DNA of 64,000 nucleotides from RUG11272 sp045226335. GTDB taxonomy: Bacteria; Bacillota; Clostridia; Christensenellales; Aristaeellaceae. Shown here piece by piece: positions 25,824 through 34,261 of this stretch. Location of the stretch: contig JBGVCH010000002.1 in assembly GCA_045226335.1 (NCBI GenBank), forward strand, positions 3,241 through 67,240. Reading direction: 5' to 3'. The notes beneath the pieces were generated by a model. It had not been told where the DNA came from and made no database searches. It was given only the letters and a program-made list of their open reading frames with translations. Both the position numbers and the translations under genes were made by a program. Within the stretch, counting starts at the first letter, position 1, and each line of letters begins with the position of its first letter.

Positions 25824-26750
25824 ATGGCAGCTCAGAAAAGAGCAGCCGATCATACGGATCGGAAACGGTTTCCGGACGGCTTCCGCGTGATGCAGGGAAG
25901 GCAGGAGTTCATCACCTATCTGGACCACTCGTCCATCCGCATCTGGCCCTCCGAGCGGGCGGGGCACTTCGAGAGCCATGTGCACTCCGCCGTTGAGATC
26001 ATCCTCCCCAGCCAGGGCACATCCGTCTACCGTCTGCCCAACGAGGAGTACCACGTCGCGCCGGGCGAGATCCTGATCATCCCATCCAACCAGCTCCATG
26101 AGCTCGTGGAGAAGGAAGGCATCATCCGCTATCTGATCCTGTTTGAGCCCGGCCCTCTCTTCAGCCTCCTGGATATGCAGCAGGCCTACCAGGTCACCCA
26201 CCACATCATCTACCTGCACGACCACGGAGAGACCCATCAGCAGGTGGAGGGGCTGCTGCACCAGATGGTGGACTGCTACTTCCAGCACCGGCCCATGTGG
26301 AACACCCAGTGCTACTCCTATCTCCTCCAGGCCTACGCCCTGATGGCCGGCCAGTTCGTCCAGAATCCGGATCCTGCCTTCGACAAGGCCTACCGGAGCA
26401 TCGACGCGGAGATCATGAACATGGCCATCAACTACCTGGACGAGCACTTCGTGGAGGATGTGCCGCTGGAGAAGGTTGCCGCCTTTGCGGGATACTCGAA
26501 GTACTACTTCTCCAGGGCCTTCAAGAACTACTTCGGCATCTCCTTCTACGACTACCTGCTGGACCGCCGCCTCAACAAGGCCGTCGATCTGCTGATCCAC
26601 ACGGGCAAGCCCATCGGCACCGTGGCGACGGAATCCGGCTTCGGCAGCATCGCCACCTTCAACCGGATCTTCCGGAAGCACAAAAACTGCACACCGACCA
26701 AATACCGCGTCATCTACAGCGAGCCCGTCGTGAAGGGCGGCATCAGCTGA
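25824..26750 (+). CDS. AraC-family transcriptional regulator
   Basis: A 308-residue regulator. An N-terminal cupin-like sensing domain (about 30-160; VHSAVEIILPSQG, YHVAPGEILIIPSNQLHEL) is followed by a C-terminal double helix-turn-helix (PLEKVAAFAGYSKYYFSRAF and IGTVATESGFGSIATFNRIF). The ATG at 25824 is preferred because AAAGGAGGG lies 10 bases upstream; the ATG at 25815 is almost on top of it. It follows the permeases closely and probably controls the operon in response to the transported sugar. Confidence 0.9.
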   Translation: MAAQKRAADHTDRKRFPDGFRVMQGRQEFITYLDHSSIRIWPSERAGHFESHVHSAVEIILPSQGTSVYRLPNEEYHVAPGEILIIPSNQLHELVEKEGIIRYLILFEPGPLFSLLDMQQAYQVTHHIIYLHDHGETHQQVEGLLHQMVDCYFQHRPMWNTQCYSYLLQAYALMAGQFVQNPDPAFDKAYRSIDAEIMNMAINYLDEHFVEDVPLEKVAAFAGYSKYYFSRAFKNYFGISFYDYLLDRRLNKAVDLLIHTGKPIGTVATESGFGSIATFNRIFRKHKNCTPTKYRVIYSEPVVKGGIS

Positions 26751-26762
26751 ACGCGGTATCTG

Positions 26763-26792
26763 AAAGGGCAGGCCGACACAGCCTGCCCTTTT
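26763..26792. terminator. Bidirectional terminator between AraC gene and tcdA
   Basis: AAAGGGCAGGC (26763-26773) pairs with GCCTGCCCTTT (26781-26791), with further T residues on the plus side. It ends the sugar operon and, from the other side, tcdA. Confidence 0.8.
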
Positions 26793-26793
26793 C

Positions 26794-27546
26794 TTATTCC
26801 TTCGCAGCCGGGCGGATCCCCGACCGATGAAACGCCAGATCCTTCACCACCTCGCCCGCCATGATGAGGCCCATGGCGGCCGGGACAAAGGCGGTGCTGC
26901 CCGGCACATCCCGGCGCGGCGCTCCTTCCCCGGCCGTTTCCTCCCGCAGGTCCGCGTGCACCGGCGCCGGCGGCTCCAGGGAGTAGACCACCTTCACGCC
27001 CTCGATCCCCCGCCGGGCCAGTTCCCGGCGCATGATCCGGGCCAGGGGGCAGACCCGGGTCTGGCTGATATCCGCCACCCGCAGCGCGGTGGGGTCCAGC
27101 TTGTTGCCGGCTCCCATGGCGCTGATGACGGGAACGCCCGCCGCCTTGGCCCGGGCGATGAGGGCCAGCTTGGCCGTCACGGTGTCGATGGCGTCCACCA
27201 CGTAGTCACAGCGGGTCAGATCGACGCGGTCCGCGTTCTCCGGGAGATAGAACAGCGGGTAGAGTTCCAGCCGGATGTCCGGCGCGATGTCCCGGATCCG
27301 CTCTGCCATGACCTCCGCCTTCAGGCGGCCCAGGGTGGCGTGGGTGGCCACCAGCTGCCGGTTCAGGTTGGTGAGGCTGACGACATCCGGGTCCACCAGA
27401 TCCAGGGCGCCGACGCCGGAGCGGGCCAGGGCCTCCGCCGCGTGGCCGCCCACGCCGCCCAGGCCGAACACCGCCACCCGGGCCCCGCGCAGCCGGCGGA
27501 TCCCCTCCTCCCCCAGCAGCATGGCCGTTCTGGTATACTGGTCCAT
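26794..27546 (-). CDS. tcdA: tRNA threonylcarbamoyladenosine dehydratase
   Basis: A 250-residue ThiF/MoeB-family ATP-dependent enzyme of the TcdA (CsdL/YgdL) group. It dehydrates t6A to cyclic ct6A at tRNA position 37. The nucleotide loop is VAVFGLGGVGGHAAEALARS. DLVDPDVVSLTNLNRQ is a family signature, and YVVDAIDTVTAK follows. A later segment, AMGAGNKLDPT and VVYSLEPP, is typical of TcdA rather than MoeB. The ATG at 27546 has AGGAAAGGGGGAAG upstream, whereas a start 24 bases earlier would place that RBS inside the gene. Confidence 0.9.
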   Translation of the reverse strand: MDQYTRTAMLLGEEGIRRLRGARVAVFGLGGVGGHAAEALARSGVGALDLVDPDVVSLTNLNRQLVATHATLGRLKAEVMAERIRDIAPDIRLELYPLFYLPENADRVDLTRCDYVVDAIDTVTAKLALIARAKAAGVPVISAMGAGNKLDPTALRVADISQTRVCPLARIMRRELARRGIEGVKVVYSLEPPAPVHADLREETAGEGAPRRDVPGSTAFVPAAMGLIMAGEVVKDLAFHRSGIRPAAKE

Positions 27547-27573
27547 CCCTCTTCCCCCTTTCCTCTCCACCGC

Positions 27574-27602
27574 ATCTTATGCCATCAGCGCCCGAATGTC
27601 AA
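27574..27602 (-). promoter_or_regulatory. Promoter for tcdA
   Basis: On the minus strand TTGACA (27602-27597) and TAAGAT (27579-27574) are 17 bases apart. The tcdA start is 27 bases beyond the -10. Confidence 0.75.
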
Positions 27603-27611
27603 CCGCGCCGC

Positions 27612-27639
27612 TTGCTATTTGCCGCAATCGTGCTATAAT
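27612..27639 (+). promoter_or_regulatory. Promoter for the CBS/CorC membrane protein gene
   Basis: TTGCTA (27612-27617), 16 bases and TATAAT (27634-27639), with TGC directly before the -10 giving an extended -10. It diverges from the tcdA promoter. Confidence 0.75.
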
Positions 27640-27690
27640 CATGGCGTCCTCCCCCGGGAGGATGATTTGATGACCGAGGAGTGATTCACG

Positions 27691-29034
27691 TTGTCGGACC
27701 TTCTGGACGGCCCGATATTTGCCCTGATCCTGTTGCTGCTGGTCCACGCCTGGTACAACCTCGCCATCGGCGCGGTGGGCGGGCTGAACGAATCCCGGCT
27801 GCGGCAGGCGGCGGAGGATGAGGATCCCCGGGCCGTCCGGCTGCTGCCGCTGGTGGACGGCCGGCGCCGGATCCTCAGCATCCTCCGGCACTGCACGACC
27901 CTGAATGCCCTGCTGACAGGCGCGGTGTCCGGCCTGTTTATCGAGCGGCCTCTGGCCGCCGCGCTGAGCGCCGCGGGGCTGCGGCTGCCTGGCGGCCTGC
28001 TGGGTGTGGCCTGTGTCTTTATCACCTGTTTCCTCATGGCCCTGCTGATGCTGGTCTTCTTCGCGGATCTGTGGCGGCAGCTGGCGGAAGCGCATCCGGA
28101 GCGCACCGCCCGCCGGATCGCAGGCCCGGTGACGCTGCTGGTGCGGCTGGTCTCCCCGGTGGAAGCCGGCGCGGAGAAGCTGGCCCGGCGGATCCTGCGG
28201 CTCTTCGGCGTCCGGACCTCCGCGGCGGACGCGGATGTCACCGAGGACGACATCATGATGATGGTGGACCGGGGCGAGGAGCAGGGCGCCATTGAGGAAG
28301 ACGAGAAAGAGATGATCGAAAACATCTTCGCCTTCAACAACCGCACGGCGGAGGACGTGATGACCCACCGCACCGACGTGGTGGCCGTCCGAATCGGGGA
28401 CAGCGACGCGGAGATCCTCAAAACCATCTCCGACAGCGGTCTCAGCCGCTTCCCGGTTTACGGCAAGGACATGGACGACATCGTCGGCGTGCTCAACGCC
28501 CGGGATTACCTGCTGAACCGCTGCGCCGGCGAGCCCAGGCCGCTGAAGGCCCTGCTGCGGGAAGCCTACTTCATCCCGGACACGGTCCAGGCCGACGACC
28601 TGTTCCGAGACATGCAGAAGCGCAAGGTCCACATTGCGGTGGTGGTGGACGAGTACGGCGGCGTCAGCGGCATCATCACCATGGAAGACCTGCTGGAGGA
28701 GATCGTCGGCAACATCTACGATGAGTTCGACCCCCAGGCGGAGGCGGAGATCGTCCGGCTCCGGGACGGGCGCTGGCGGATCAGCGGCACCGCCGCGCTG
28801 GAGCAGATCGCCGAAGCCCTCGGCGTGGAGATCGAGCCGGACGGCGACTACGACACCATGGCCGGCCTGATCCTGGCCCACCTGACCACCATCCCGGCGG
28901 ACGGCAGCAAGCCGGCGCTGGACGCCTGCGGCCTGCACATCCAGGTGGAACGGGTGGCCGGTCACCGCATCGAATCCGCCATCGTCAGCCTCCTTCAGCC
29001 GGAAACCGCGCCGGAAAAGGCCCCGGAAAACTGA
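27691..29034 (+). CDS. CNNM/CBS/CorC membrane protein (hemolysin-type)
   Basis: A 447-residue protein in the HlyC/CorC group. An N-terminal CNNM-type membrane region (about residues 8-140) is followed by a CBS pair (VMTHRTDVVAVRIGD and KVHIAVVVDEYGGVSGIITMEDLLEEIVG). A C-terminal CorC_HlyC domain ends the protein. Such proteins are linked to Mg2+ or Co2+ efflux; hemolysis is a historical label. The start is a TTG with GAGGAG ten bases upstream. A 4-codon frame ending inside the RBS (27670) is probably incidental. A terminator follows. Confidence 0.85.
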   Translation: MSDLLDGPIFALILLLLVHAWYNLAIGAVGGLNESRLRQAAEDEDPRAVRLLPLVDGRRRILSILRHCTTLNALLTGAVSGLFIERPLAAALSAAGLRLPGGLLGVACVFITCFLMALLMLVFFADLWRQLAEAHPERTARRIAGPVTLLVRLVSPVEAGAEKLARRILRLFGVRTSAADADVTEDDIMMMVDRGEEQGAIEEDEKEMIENIFAFNNRTAEDVMTHRTDVVAVRIGDSDAEILKTISDSGLSRFPVYGKDMDDIVGVLNARDYLLNRCAGEPRPLKALLREAYFIPDTVQADDLFRDMQKRKVHIAVVVDEYGGVSGIITMEDLLEEIVGNIYDEFDPQAEAEIVRLRDGRWRISGTAALEQIAEALGVEIEPDGDYDTMAGLILAHLTTIPADGSKPALDACGLHIQVERVAGHRIESAIVSLLQPETAPEKAPEN

Positions 29035-29045
29035 CCCGAATTCAG

Positions 29046-29070
29046 GCAGCCGAACCCCGGCTGCTTTTTT
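29046..29070 (+). terminator. Terminator after the CBS/CorC gene
   Basis: GCAGCCG (29046-29052) pairs with CGGCTGC (29058-29064), followed by six T residues. It is a standard intrinsic terminator. Confidence 0.88.
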
Positions 29071-29102
29071 CGTGCTTCCACAACATCTTGTTCTTTTTCC
29101 CC

Positions 29103-29131
29103 TTGACGGATACAACCGCTTGTGTTATGAT
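29103..29131 (+). promoter_or_regulatory. Promoter for nrdD
   Basis: TTGACG (29103-29108), 17 bases and TATGAT (29126-29131). The 5' leader of about 60 bases contains a CCGGC-act-GCCGG hairpin (29143-29155). I looked for a NrdR box and saw only a weak ACA...TGTGT fragment in the spacer. Confidence 0.75.
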
Positions 29132-29200
29132 AGGGTCCCCGACCGGCACTGCCGGGGTTTCGGCATGGATGAATTCAGGTTATGAGAGGGGTATAAAATC

Positions 29201-31381
29201 ATGAAGGTTATCAAGCGCAACGGCAGCGAAGCCGTATTTGACGAGGGCAAAATCGCCGGCGCCATCCGCAAGGCCAGCGAGAGCGCGGAGGAATCCTTGC
29301 GGCTGCCGGAGGACCGGATCCGGGAGATCACGGATACCGTGACCGCCCGCTGTCAGGAACTGGGCCGGGCCGTCTCCGTGGAGGAGATCCAGGACAAGGT
29401 GGAGTACGCCCTGATGGAAGCGGGCTTCTTCGATGTGGCCCGGCTGTACATCCGCTACCGCTATCAGCGCTACCTGGTGCGCCGGGCCAACACCACCGAC
29501 GCCCGGGTGCTGTCCCTCATCGAGTGCAACAACGAGGAAGTCAAGCAGGAGAACGCCAACAAGAACCCCATCGTCAACTCGGTGCAGCGGGACTACATGG
29601 CCGGCGAACTCAGCCGGGACATCACCGCCCGCCTGCTCCTCCCCGCCGACATCGTGGAGGCCGACAAGGAAGGCATCATCCATTTCCACGACGCGGATTA
29701 CTACGCCCAGCACATGCACAACTGCGACCTGGTCAACCTGGAGGACATGCTGCAAAACGGCACGGTGATCTCCGGCACGCTGATCGAGAAGCCTCACAGC
29801 TTCTCCACCGCCTGCAACATCGCCACCCAGATCATCGCCCAGGTGGCCTCCAACCAGTACGGCGGCCAGTCCATCAGCCTGACCCACCTGGCGCCCTTCG
29901 TCCAGGTGAGCCGGGAGAAGATCCGCCGGGAAGTCCTGCGGGAGGCGGAGACCCTGGGGGGCAGCCGGGATCCCGAGGCCATCGAGAAGGTGGTGGAGGA
30001 CCGGCTCCACGAGGAGATCCAGCGCGGCGTCCAGACCATCCAGTATCAGGTCATCACCCTGCTCACCACCAACGGTCAGGCCCCCTTCCTGACGGTGTAC
30101 ATGTACCTGGATGAGGCCAAGACCCCCCAGGAGAAGAAGGACCTGGCCCTGATCATCGAGGAGGTCCTGCGCCAGCGCTACGAAGGCGTGAAGAACGAGG
30201 CCGGCGTCTGGATCACCCCGGCCTTCCCCAAGCTCATCTACGTGCTGGACGAGGACAACGTCCGGGAGGGCACGGAGTACTGGGAGCTCACCAAGCTGGC
30301 CGCCAAATGCACCGCCCGGCGTATGGTGCCGGACTACATCTCCGCCAAGGTCATGCGCCGCCTGAAGGTGGACAAGAACGGCGAGGGCCACGTCTACACC
30401 TGCATGGGCTGCCGCTCCTTCCTGACCCCCTACGTGGACCCGGAGACCAACCAGCCCAAGTATTACGGCCGGTTCAACCAGGGCGTCGTGACCCTGAACC
30501 TGGTGGACGTGGCCCTGTCCTCCGGCGGGGACGAGGAGAAGTTCTGGCAGCTGATGGAGGAGCGACTGGAGCTGTGCCACCGGGCGCTGCGGCTGCGGCA
30601 CGAGCGGCTCCGGGGCACCCTGTCCGACGCGGCCCCCATCCTCTGGCAGTACGGCGCCCTGGCCCGGCTGAAGAAGGGCGAGACCATCGACAAGCTGCTC
30701 TACGGCGGATACTCCACCATCTCCCTGGGCTACGCGGGCCTCTACGAGTGCGTCAAGTACATGACGGGCCGCAGCCACACGGATCCGGAGATCGGCATGC
30801 CCTTCGGCCTCAGCGTGATGAAGCGCCTCAACGAGGCCACCGCCAAGTGGAAGGCCGCGGAGCACATCGACTACTCCCTCTACGGCACGCCCCTGGAGTC
30901 CACCACCTATAAGTTCGCCAAATGCCTGCAGCACCGCTTCGGCGTGATCCCGGGCATCACCGACAAGAGCTACATCACCAACTCCTACCACATCAACGTG
31001 CGGGAGGAAATCGACGCCTTCAGCAAGCTGCGGATCGAGAGCCAGTTCCAGCAGCTCTCCCCCGGCGGCGCCATCAGCTACGTGGAAGTGCCCAACATGC
31101 AGGACAACCTGGAAGCGGTGCTGGCCGTGATGCAGTTCATCTACGACAACATCATGTACGCGGAGCTGAACACCAAGAGCGACTACTGCCAGGTCTGCGG
31201 CTACGACGGCGAGATCGCCATCGTGGAGGAGGACGGCAAACTGCTCTGGGAGTGCCCCAACTGCCACAACCGGGATCAGAGCAAGATGAATGTGGCCCGC
31301 CGCACCTGCGGGTACATCGGCACCCAGTACTGGAACCAGGGCCGGACGCAGGAGATCAAAGACCGGGTACTGCACCTGTGA
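29201..31381 (+). CDS. nrdD: Anaerobic (class III) ribonucleoside-triphosphate reductase
   Basis: A 726-residue glycyl-radical enzyme that reduces ribonucleotides under anaerobic conditions. An ATP-cone covers about residues 1-95 (KVIKRNGSEAVFDEGKI...), giving dATP feedback control. The C-terminus has four zinc-binding cysteines (YCQVCGYDG and WECPNCHN) and the glycyl-radical loop RRTCGYIGTQYWNQGR. It needs the radical-SAM activase NrdG, which is not next to it. Length is normal. Its presence supports an anaerobic lifestyle. Confidence 0.96.
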   Translation: MKVIKRNGSEAVFDEGKIAGAIRKASESAEESLRLPEDRIREITDTVTARCQELGRAVSVEEIQDKVEYALMEAGFFDVARLYIRYRYQRYLVRRANTTDARVLSLIECNNEEVKQENANKNPIVNSVQRDYMAGELSRDITARLLLPADIVEADKEGIIHFHDADYYAQHMHNCDLVNLEDMLQNGTVISGTLIEKPHSFSTACNIATQIIAQVASNQYGGQSISLTHLAPFVQVSREKIRREVLREAETLGGSRDPEAIEKVVEDRLHEEIQRGVQTIQYQVITLLTTNGQAPFLTVYMYLDEAKTPQEKKDLALIIEEVLRQRYEGVKNEAGVWITPAFPKLIYVLDEDNVREGTEYWELTKLAAKCTARRMVPDYISAKVMRRLKVDKNGEGHVYTCMGCRSFLTPYVDPETNQPKYYGRFNQGVVTLNLVDVALSSGGDEEKFWQLMEERLELCHRALRLRHERLRGTLSDAAPILWQYGALARLKKGETIDKLLYGGYSTISLGYAGLYECVKYMTGRSHTDPEIGMPFGLSVMKRLNEATAKWKAAEHIDYSLYGTPLESTTYKFAKCLQHRFGVIPGITDKSYITNSYHINVREEIDAFSKLRIESQFQQLSPGGAISYVEVPNMQDNLEAVLAVMQFIYDNIMYAELNTKSDYCQVCGYDGEIAIVEEDGKLLWECPNCHNRDQSKMNVARRTCGYIGTQYWNQGRTQEIKDRVLHL

Positions 31382-31435
31382 GCCCGGGCGGGATTGTTCA
31401 CTTTTCGTTTTTCCGCCGGGAAGCGCCGCCATCCC

Positions 31436-31464
31436 TTGCATTCTCCCGGAATCAATGATAAAAT
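31436..31464 (+). promoter_or_regulatory. Promoter for plsX-acpP-rnc
   Basis: TTGCAT (31436-31441), 17 bases and TAAAAT (31459-31464). plsX starts 30 bases downstream, after AAAGGAGGAG. Confidence 0.65.
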
Positions 31465-31494
31465 GGCCTCGTGAAACGCAAAGGAGGAGACGCC

Positions 31495-32496
31495 ATGCGG
31501 ATCTTTGTGGATGCCATGGGCGGTGACAACGCGCCCCAGGCGCCGGTGGCCGGCGTCATCGAGGCGCTTCGGCGTTATCCCGAGCTGGAGATCACCTTGG
31601 CCGGCGTTCTCAGCGAGGTGGAACCGCTGCTGACGGACTGCGACGATGTCCGCGGAAGGATCCGGCTGCTGGACGCACCGGAGGTCATCACCAACAACGA
31701 GCACCCCGTCATGGGGGTCCGGACCAAGAAGAATTCCGCCACCGTCATCGGCATGCTGCAGGTGAAGAACGGCGAGGCGGACGGCTTTGTCACCGCCGGG
31801 TCCACCGGCGCGGCGCTGGCGGGCGGCATGTTCCGGCTGGGGCGGATCCCCGGCATCGAGCGGCCCGCCCTGGCCCCCATCCTGCCCAACGGCAAGCGGG
31901 GCGCCCTGCTGATCGACTGCGGCGCCAACGTGGACTGCAAGCCGGATTACCTGGTGCAGTTCGGCCTCATGGGCAGCGTGTACGCCAAAGGCGTCATGGG
32001 CACGGAAAATCCCCGGGTCGGCCTGATCAACATCGGCGCCGAAGCGGAGAAGGGCAACGCCCTGGTGAAGGAGACCTACCCCCTGATGGAGAAGGCCCCC
32101 TACAACTTCGTGGGCAACGTGGAGGCCCGGGACCTGCTGGCGGACGTGGCGGACGTGCTGGTCTGCGACGGCTTCTGCGGCAACCTGGTGCTGAAGTTCA
32201 TGGAGGGCGTGGCCGGCACCATCATGGGCATCATTAAGAAAGAGCTGCTGGCGGACACCCGCTCCAAGATCGGCGCGGCCATCGCCAAGCCCGGCTTCCG
32301 CAGGGTGAAGAAAGCCATGGACTACACCGAGGTGGGCGGCGCGCCGCTGCTGGGCGTTCGGGGCGCGGTGGTGAAGGCGCACGGCTCCTCCAACGGCCAT
32401 GCCCTGGCCTGCGCCATCGGCCAGTGCGTCCGCATGATCGAGGCCAAACTCCCCCAGACCATCGAGGCCGGCCTCTCCGGTCTCTCCGGCACCTGA
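31495..32496 (+). CDS. plsX: Phosphate acyltransferase PlsX
   Basis: A 333-residue enzyme that makes acyl-phosphate from acyl-ACP and phosphate, the first step of the PlsX/PlsY glycerolipid route. The opening RIFVDAMGGDNAP is diagnostic. GFVTAGSTGAALAGGMFRLG and LLIDCGANVDCKPDYLVQFG are further conserved blocks. The ATG at 31495 follows AAAGGAGGAGA; a start 24 bases earlier would include that RBS. plsY is also in the window (41521), so the two partners are about 9 kb apart. acpP follows at once. Confidence 0.96.
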   Translation: MRIFVDAMGGDNAPQAPVAGVIEALRRYPELEITLAGVLSEVEPLLTDCDDVRGRIRLLDAPEVITNNEHPVMGVRTKKNSATVIGMLQVKNGEADGFVTAGSTGAALAGGMFRLGRIPGIERPALAPILPNGKRGALLIDCGANVDCKPDYLVQFGLMGSVYAKGVMGTENPRVGLINIGAEAEKGNALVKETYPLMEKAPYNFVGNVEARDLLADVADVLVCDGFCGNLVLKFMEGVAGTIMGIIKKELLADTRSKIGAAIAKPGFRRVKKAMDYTEVGGAPLLGVRGAVVKAHGSSNGHALACAIGQCVRMIEAKLPQTIEAGLSGLSGT

Positions 32497-32568
32497 CAAA
32501 CCGGCAATCCCCTGCCAGCGGCAGGTTTGCATCATTCATCCGCTTCATCATCAAAAGGAGGTTCATCC

Positions 32569-32793
32569 ATGTTTGACACCATCAAGAACCTGATCGCGCA
32601 GCAGCTGAAGGCCGACGCGGCCGCCATCACCCGGGAAACCCGTCTGGTGGAAGACCTGAAGGCCGACAGCGCCAACATCATGGTCATGATCATGGACCTG
32701 GAAGACCAGTTCGGCATCACCGTCGAGGACGACCAGATCATGAAGATGAAGACCGTGGGCGACGTGGTGGACTACATCGAGGCACACAAGTAA
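32569..32793 (+). CDS. acpP: Acyl carrier protein
   Basis: A 74-residue acidic helical protein. The phosphopantetheine attachment Ser lies in LKADSANIMVMIMDLE, where most ACPs have DSLDTVELVM. The SAN variant and the methionine-rich helix 2 are unusual but keep the DS core. AAAAGGAGG precedes the ATG. It lies between plsX and rnc, as in many Firmicutes, but the fabH, fabD, fabG and fabF genes that often accompany it are absent here. It carries acyl chains for fatty-acid and phospholipid synthesis. Confidence 0.88.
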   Translation: MFDTIKNLIAQQLKADAAAITRETRLVEDLKADSANIMVMIMDLEDQFGITVEDDQIMKMKTVGDVVDYIEAHK

Positions 32794-32808
32794 GCCGCAC
32801 GCCATCCG

Positions 32809-32844
32809 AAGAAAGCGCAGTCTCGCCACAGACTGCGCTTTCTT
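32809..32844 (+). terminator. Strong hairpin between acpP and rnc
   Basis: A perfect 15-bp stem: 32809-32823 pairs with 32830-32844 around a 6-base loop, with TTTCTT on the 3' arm. It probably ends most acpP transcripts or sets the level of rnc. Because it sits directly before the RNase III gene it is also a candidate cleavage target for RNase III. Confidence 0.75.
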
Positions 32845-32868
32845 ACACCAGGCATCGGGAGGATCACC

Positions 32869-33528
32869 GTGAACCAGCTCGCTGACGCCATCGGATACAC
32901 CTTCAGGGATACCGCCCTGCTGCGGCAGGCCCTGACCCACCCCTCCGTGGGGCCGCTCAACAACCAGCGCCTCGAGTTCCTCGGGGACGCGATTTTGGAG
33001 TTCATCGTCTCCGAAAACCTGTACCGGGCCAACCGGCAGGACCAGGAGGGCTCCCTGACCCACAAGCGGCTGATGCTGGTGTGTGAGGAGACCCAGAGCG
33101 CCATCGCCCGGCGGATTGGCCTGGGCCGGGCCCTGATCATGGATCGGGGCGAGGAGAACTCCGGCGGCCGGGAAAAGCCCTCCGTGCTCTGCGACGCCAT
33201 GGAGGCCCTGCTGGCGGCCGTGTACCTGGACGGCGGCCTGGACGCCGCCAGGGGCTTTGTGGCGCGGCTCTGGCCCAGCCCGGAGGACGCCGAGCTGCCC
33301 ATGAAGGACGCCAAGAGCCTGCTGCAGGAACTGCTCCAGGGCCGCGGGGAGCCCGCCCCGACCTACGAGCTTCTCGACCGCAGCGGGCCGCCCCACTGCC
33401 CCGTCTTCACGTCGGCGGTGATCCTGAACGGCGCCGTCTTCTCCCGGGGAGAGGGGCAGAGCAAGAAAGTGGCCGAGCAGGCCGCCGCCCTGGCCGCCCT
33501 CCGGCTGCTCCGGGAAGAGGGGAAATGA
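32869..33528 (+). CDS. rnc: Ribonuclease III
   Basis: A 219-residue double-strand-specific endoribonuclease that processes rRNA precursors and structured mRNAs. The signature NQRLEFLGDAILEFIVSENL carries the metal-binding Glu and Asp. Residues from about 150 form the dsRNA-binding domain (KSLLQELLQGRG... KKVAEQAAALAALRLL). The start is a GTG preceded by GGGAGGA. The gene follows the strong hairpin after acpP. Confidence 0.94.
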   Translation: MNQLADAIGYTFRDTALLRQALTHPSVGPLNNQRLEFLGDAILEFIVSENLYRANRQDQEGSLTHKRLMLVCEETQSAIARRIGLGRALIMDRGEENSGGREKPSVLCDAMEALLAAVYLDGGLDAARGFVARLWPSPEDAELPMKDAKSLLQELLQGRGEPAPTYELLDRSGPPHCPVFTSAVILNGAVFSRGEGQSKKVAEQAAALAALRLLREEGK

Positions 33529-33532
33529 AAAA

Positions 33533-33550
33533 CCCCCGCGCGGGGGGCTT
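33533..33550 (-). terminator. Terminator at the rnc/DUF1858 junction
   Basis: CCCCC-GCGC-GGGGG with A residues on the left side. Read on the minus strand the stem is followed by TTTTT, so it ends the DUF1858 transcript. On the plus strand the T-run is weak. Confidence 0.65.
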
Positions 33551-33556
33551 CGGGGA

Positions 33557-33778
33557 TCAGGCTTCCTCGGTCTGGGTCTTCTTGAAGTCCAGGTAGGCCT
33601 GGATATCGGCCAGCACCTGATCCGGGTCCAGGCCGTGCACCATGCAGGCCTGCTCCAGGGACTCCATGATGGAGGAGGGGCAGCCCACGCAGTGCATGCC
33701 GCACTGCATCAGGACGCCCGCGATACCCATGTCATAGCGGAGCATTTCGCCCATTGTGGTCTTTTTGGTGATTTCCAT
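33557..33778 (-). CDS. DUF1858 small redox-disulfide domain protein
   Basis: A 73-residue protein of the DUF1858 family, also described as the hybrid-cluster-protein-associated redox disulfide domain. It has EMLRYDMGIAGVLMQCGMHC followed by VGCPSSIMESLEQACMVHG, with four cysteines. The CxxC-like pair suggests thiol redox or metal binding. GGAGGAAAA precedes the ATG. It lies 21 bases after ridA on the same strand, so the two are likely co-transcribed. No partner hybrid cluster protein is nearby. Confidence 0.8.
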   Translation of the reverse strand: MEITKKTTMGEMLRYDMGIAGVLMQCGMHCVGCPSSIMESLEQACMVHGLDPDQVLADIQAYLDFKKTQTEEA

Positions 33779-33799
33779 GTCATTTTTCCTCCTGTCGGT

Positions 33800-34180
33800 T
33801 CATGCTTTGACGGCGACGCATTCGATCTCGATGCTGGCGTTCCGGGGAAGGCAGGCCGCCTGGAAGCAGGCCCTGGCCGGTGGGTTCGCCCTGAAGAAGC
33901 CGGCATAGGCGCCGTTCATCTCCGCGAAGTCCGCCATGTCCTTCAGCAGGACGGTGGTCTTGACCACCTGATCCATGGTGCAGCCCGCCTCCGCCAGGAT
34001 GGCCCCGATGTTTTCGAGGCAGCGGACGGTCTGCTCCGCGATGCTCCCCCGCAGGAGCTCCCCGGTCTCGGGGACCACCGGCAGCTGGCCGCTGACATAC
34101 ACCGTGCCGCCGGCCTCAATGCCCTGGGAATAAGGCCCGATGGCCGCCGGCGCCTTCTTTGTGCTCAGCACGCGGATCAT
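33800..34180 (-). CDS. ridA: RidA-family enamine/imine deaminase
   Basis: A 126-residue RidA (YjgF/YER057c) protein that hydrolyses reactive 2-aminoacrylate and related enamines released by PLP enzymes. Key features are the opening APAAIGPYSQGIEAGG, YVSGQLPVVPETGEL and the PARACFQAACLPRNASIEIE block with the catalytic Arg. GAGGAGGG precedes the ATG. It is transcribed with the DUF1858 gene from a consensus promoter. Confidence 0.93.
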   Translation of the reverse strand: MIRVLSTKKAPAAIGPYSQGIEAGGTVYVSGQLPVVPETGELLRGSIAEQTVRCLENIGAILAEAGCTMDQVVKTTVLLKDMADFAEMNGAYAGFFRANPPARACFQAACLPRNASIEIECVAVKA

Positions 34181-34209
34181 GGCATACCCTCCTCTGTGTG
34201 GTTCGCCTT

Positions 34210-34237
34210 ATTATATCACACTCCCCCTGTCTGTCAA
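34210..34237 (-). promoter_or_regulatory. Promoter for ridA-DUF1858
   Basis: On the minus strand a perfect TTGACA (34237-34232) and a perfect TATAAT (34215-34210) are 16 bases apart. No equally clear promoter was seen on the plus strand for lspA. Confidence 0.82.
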
Positions 34238-34261
34238 TCATCGCCGCAAAGGAAGTTTCGC

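Noticed and set aside
29103..29160. NrdR operator upstream of nrdD
   Set aside because: Only a weak ACA...TGTGT fragment is present and no second box was seen.
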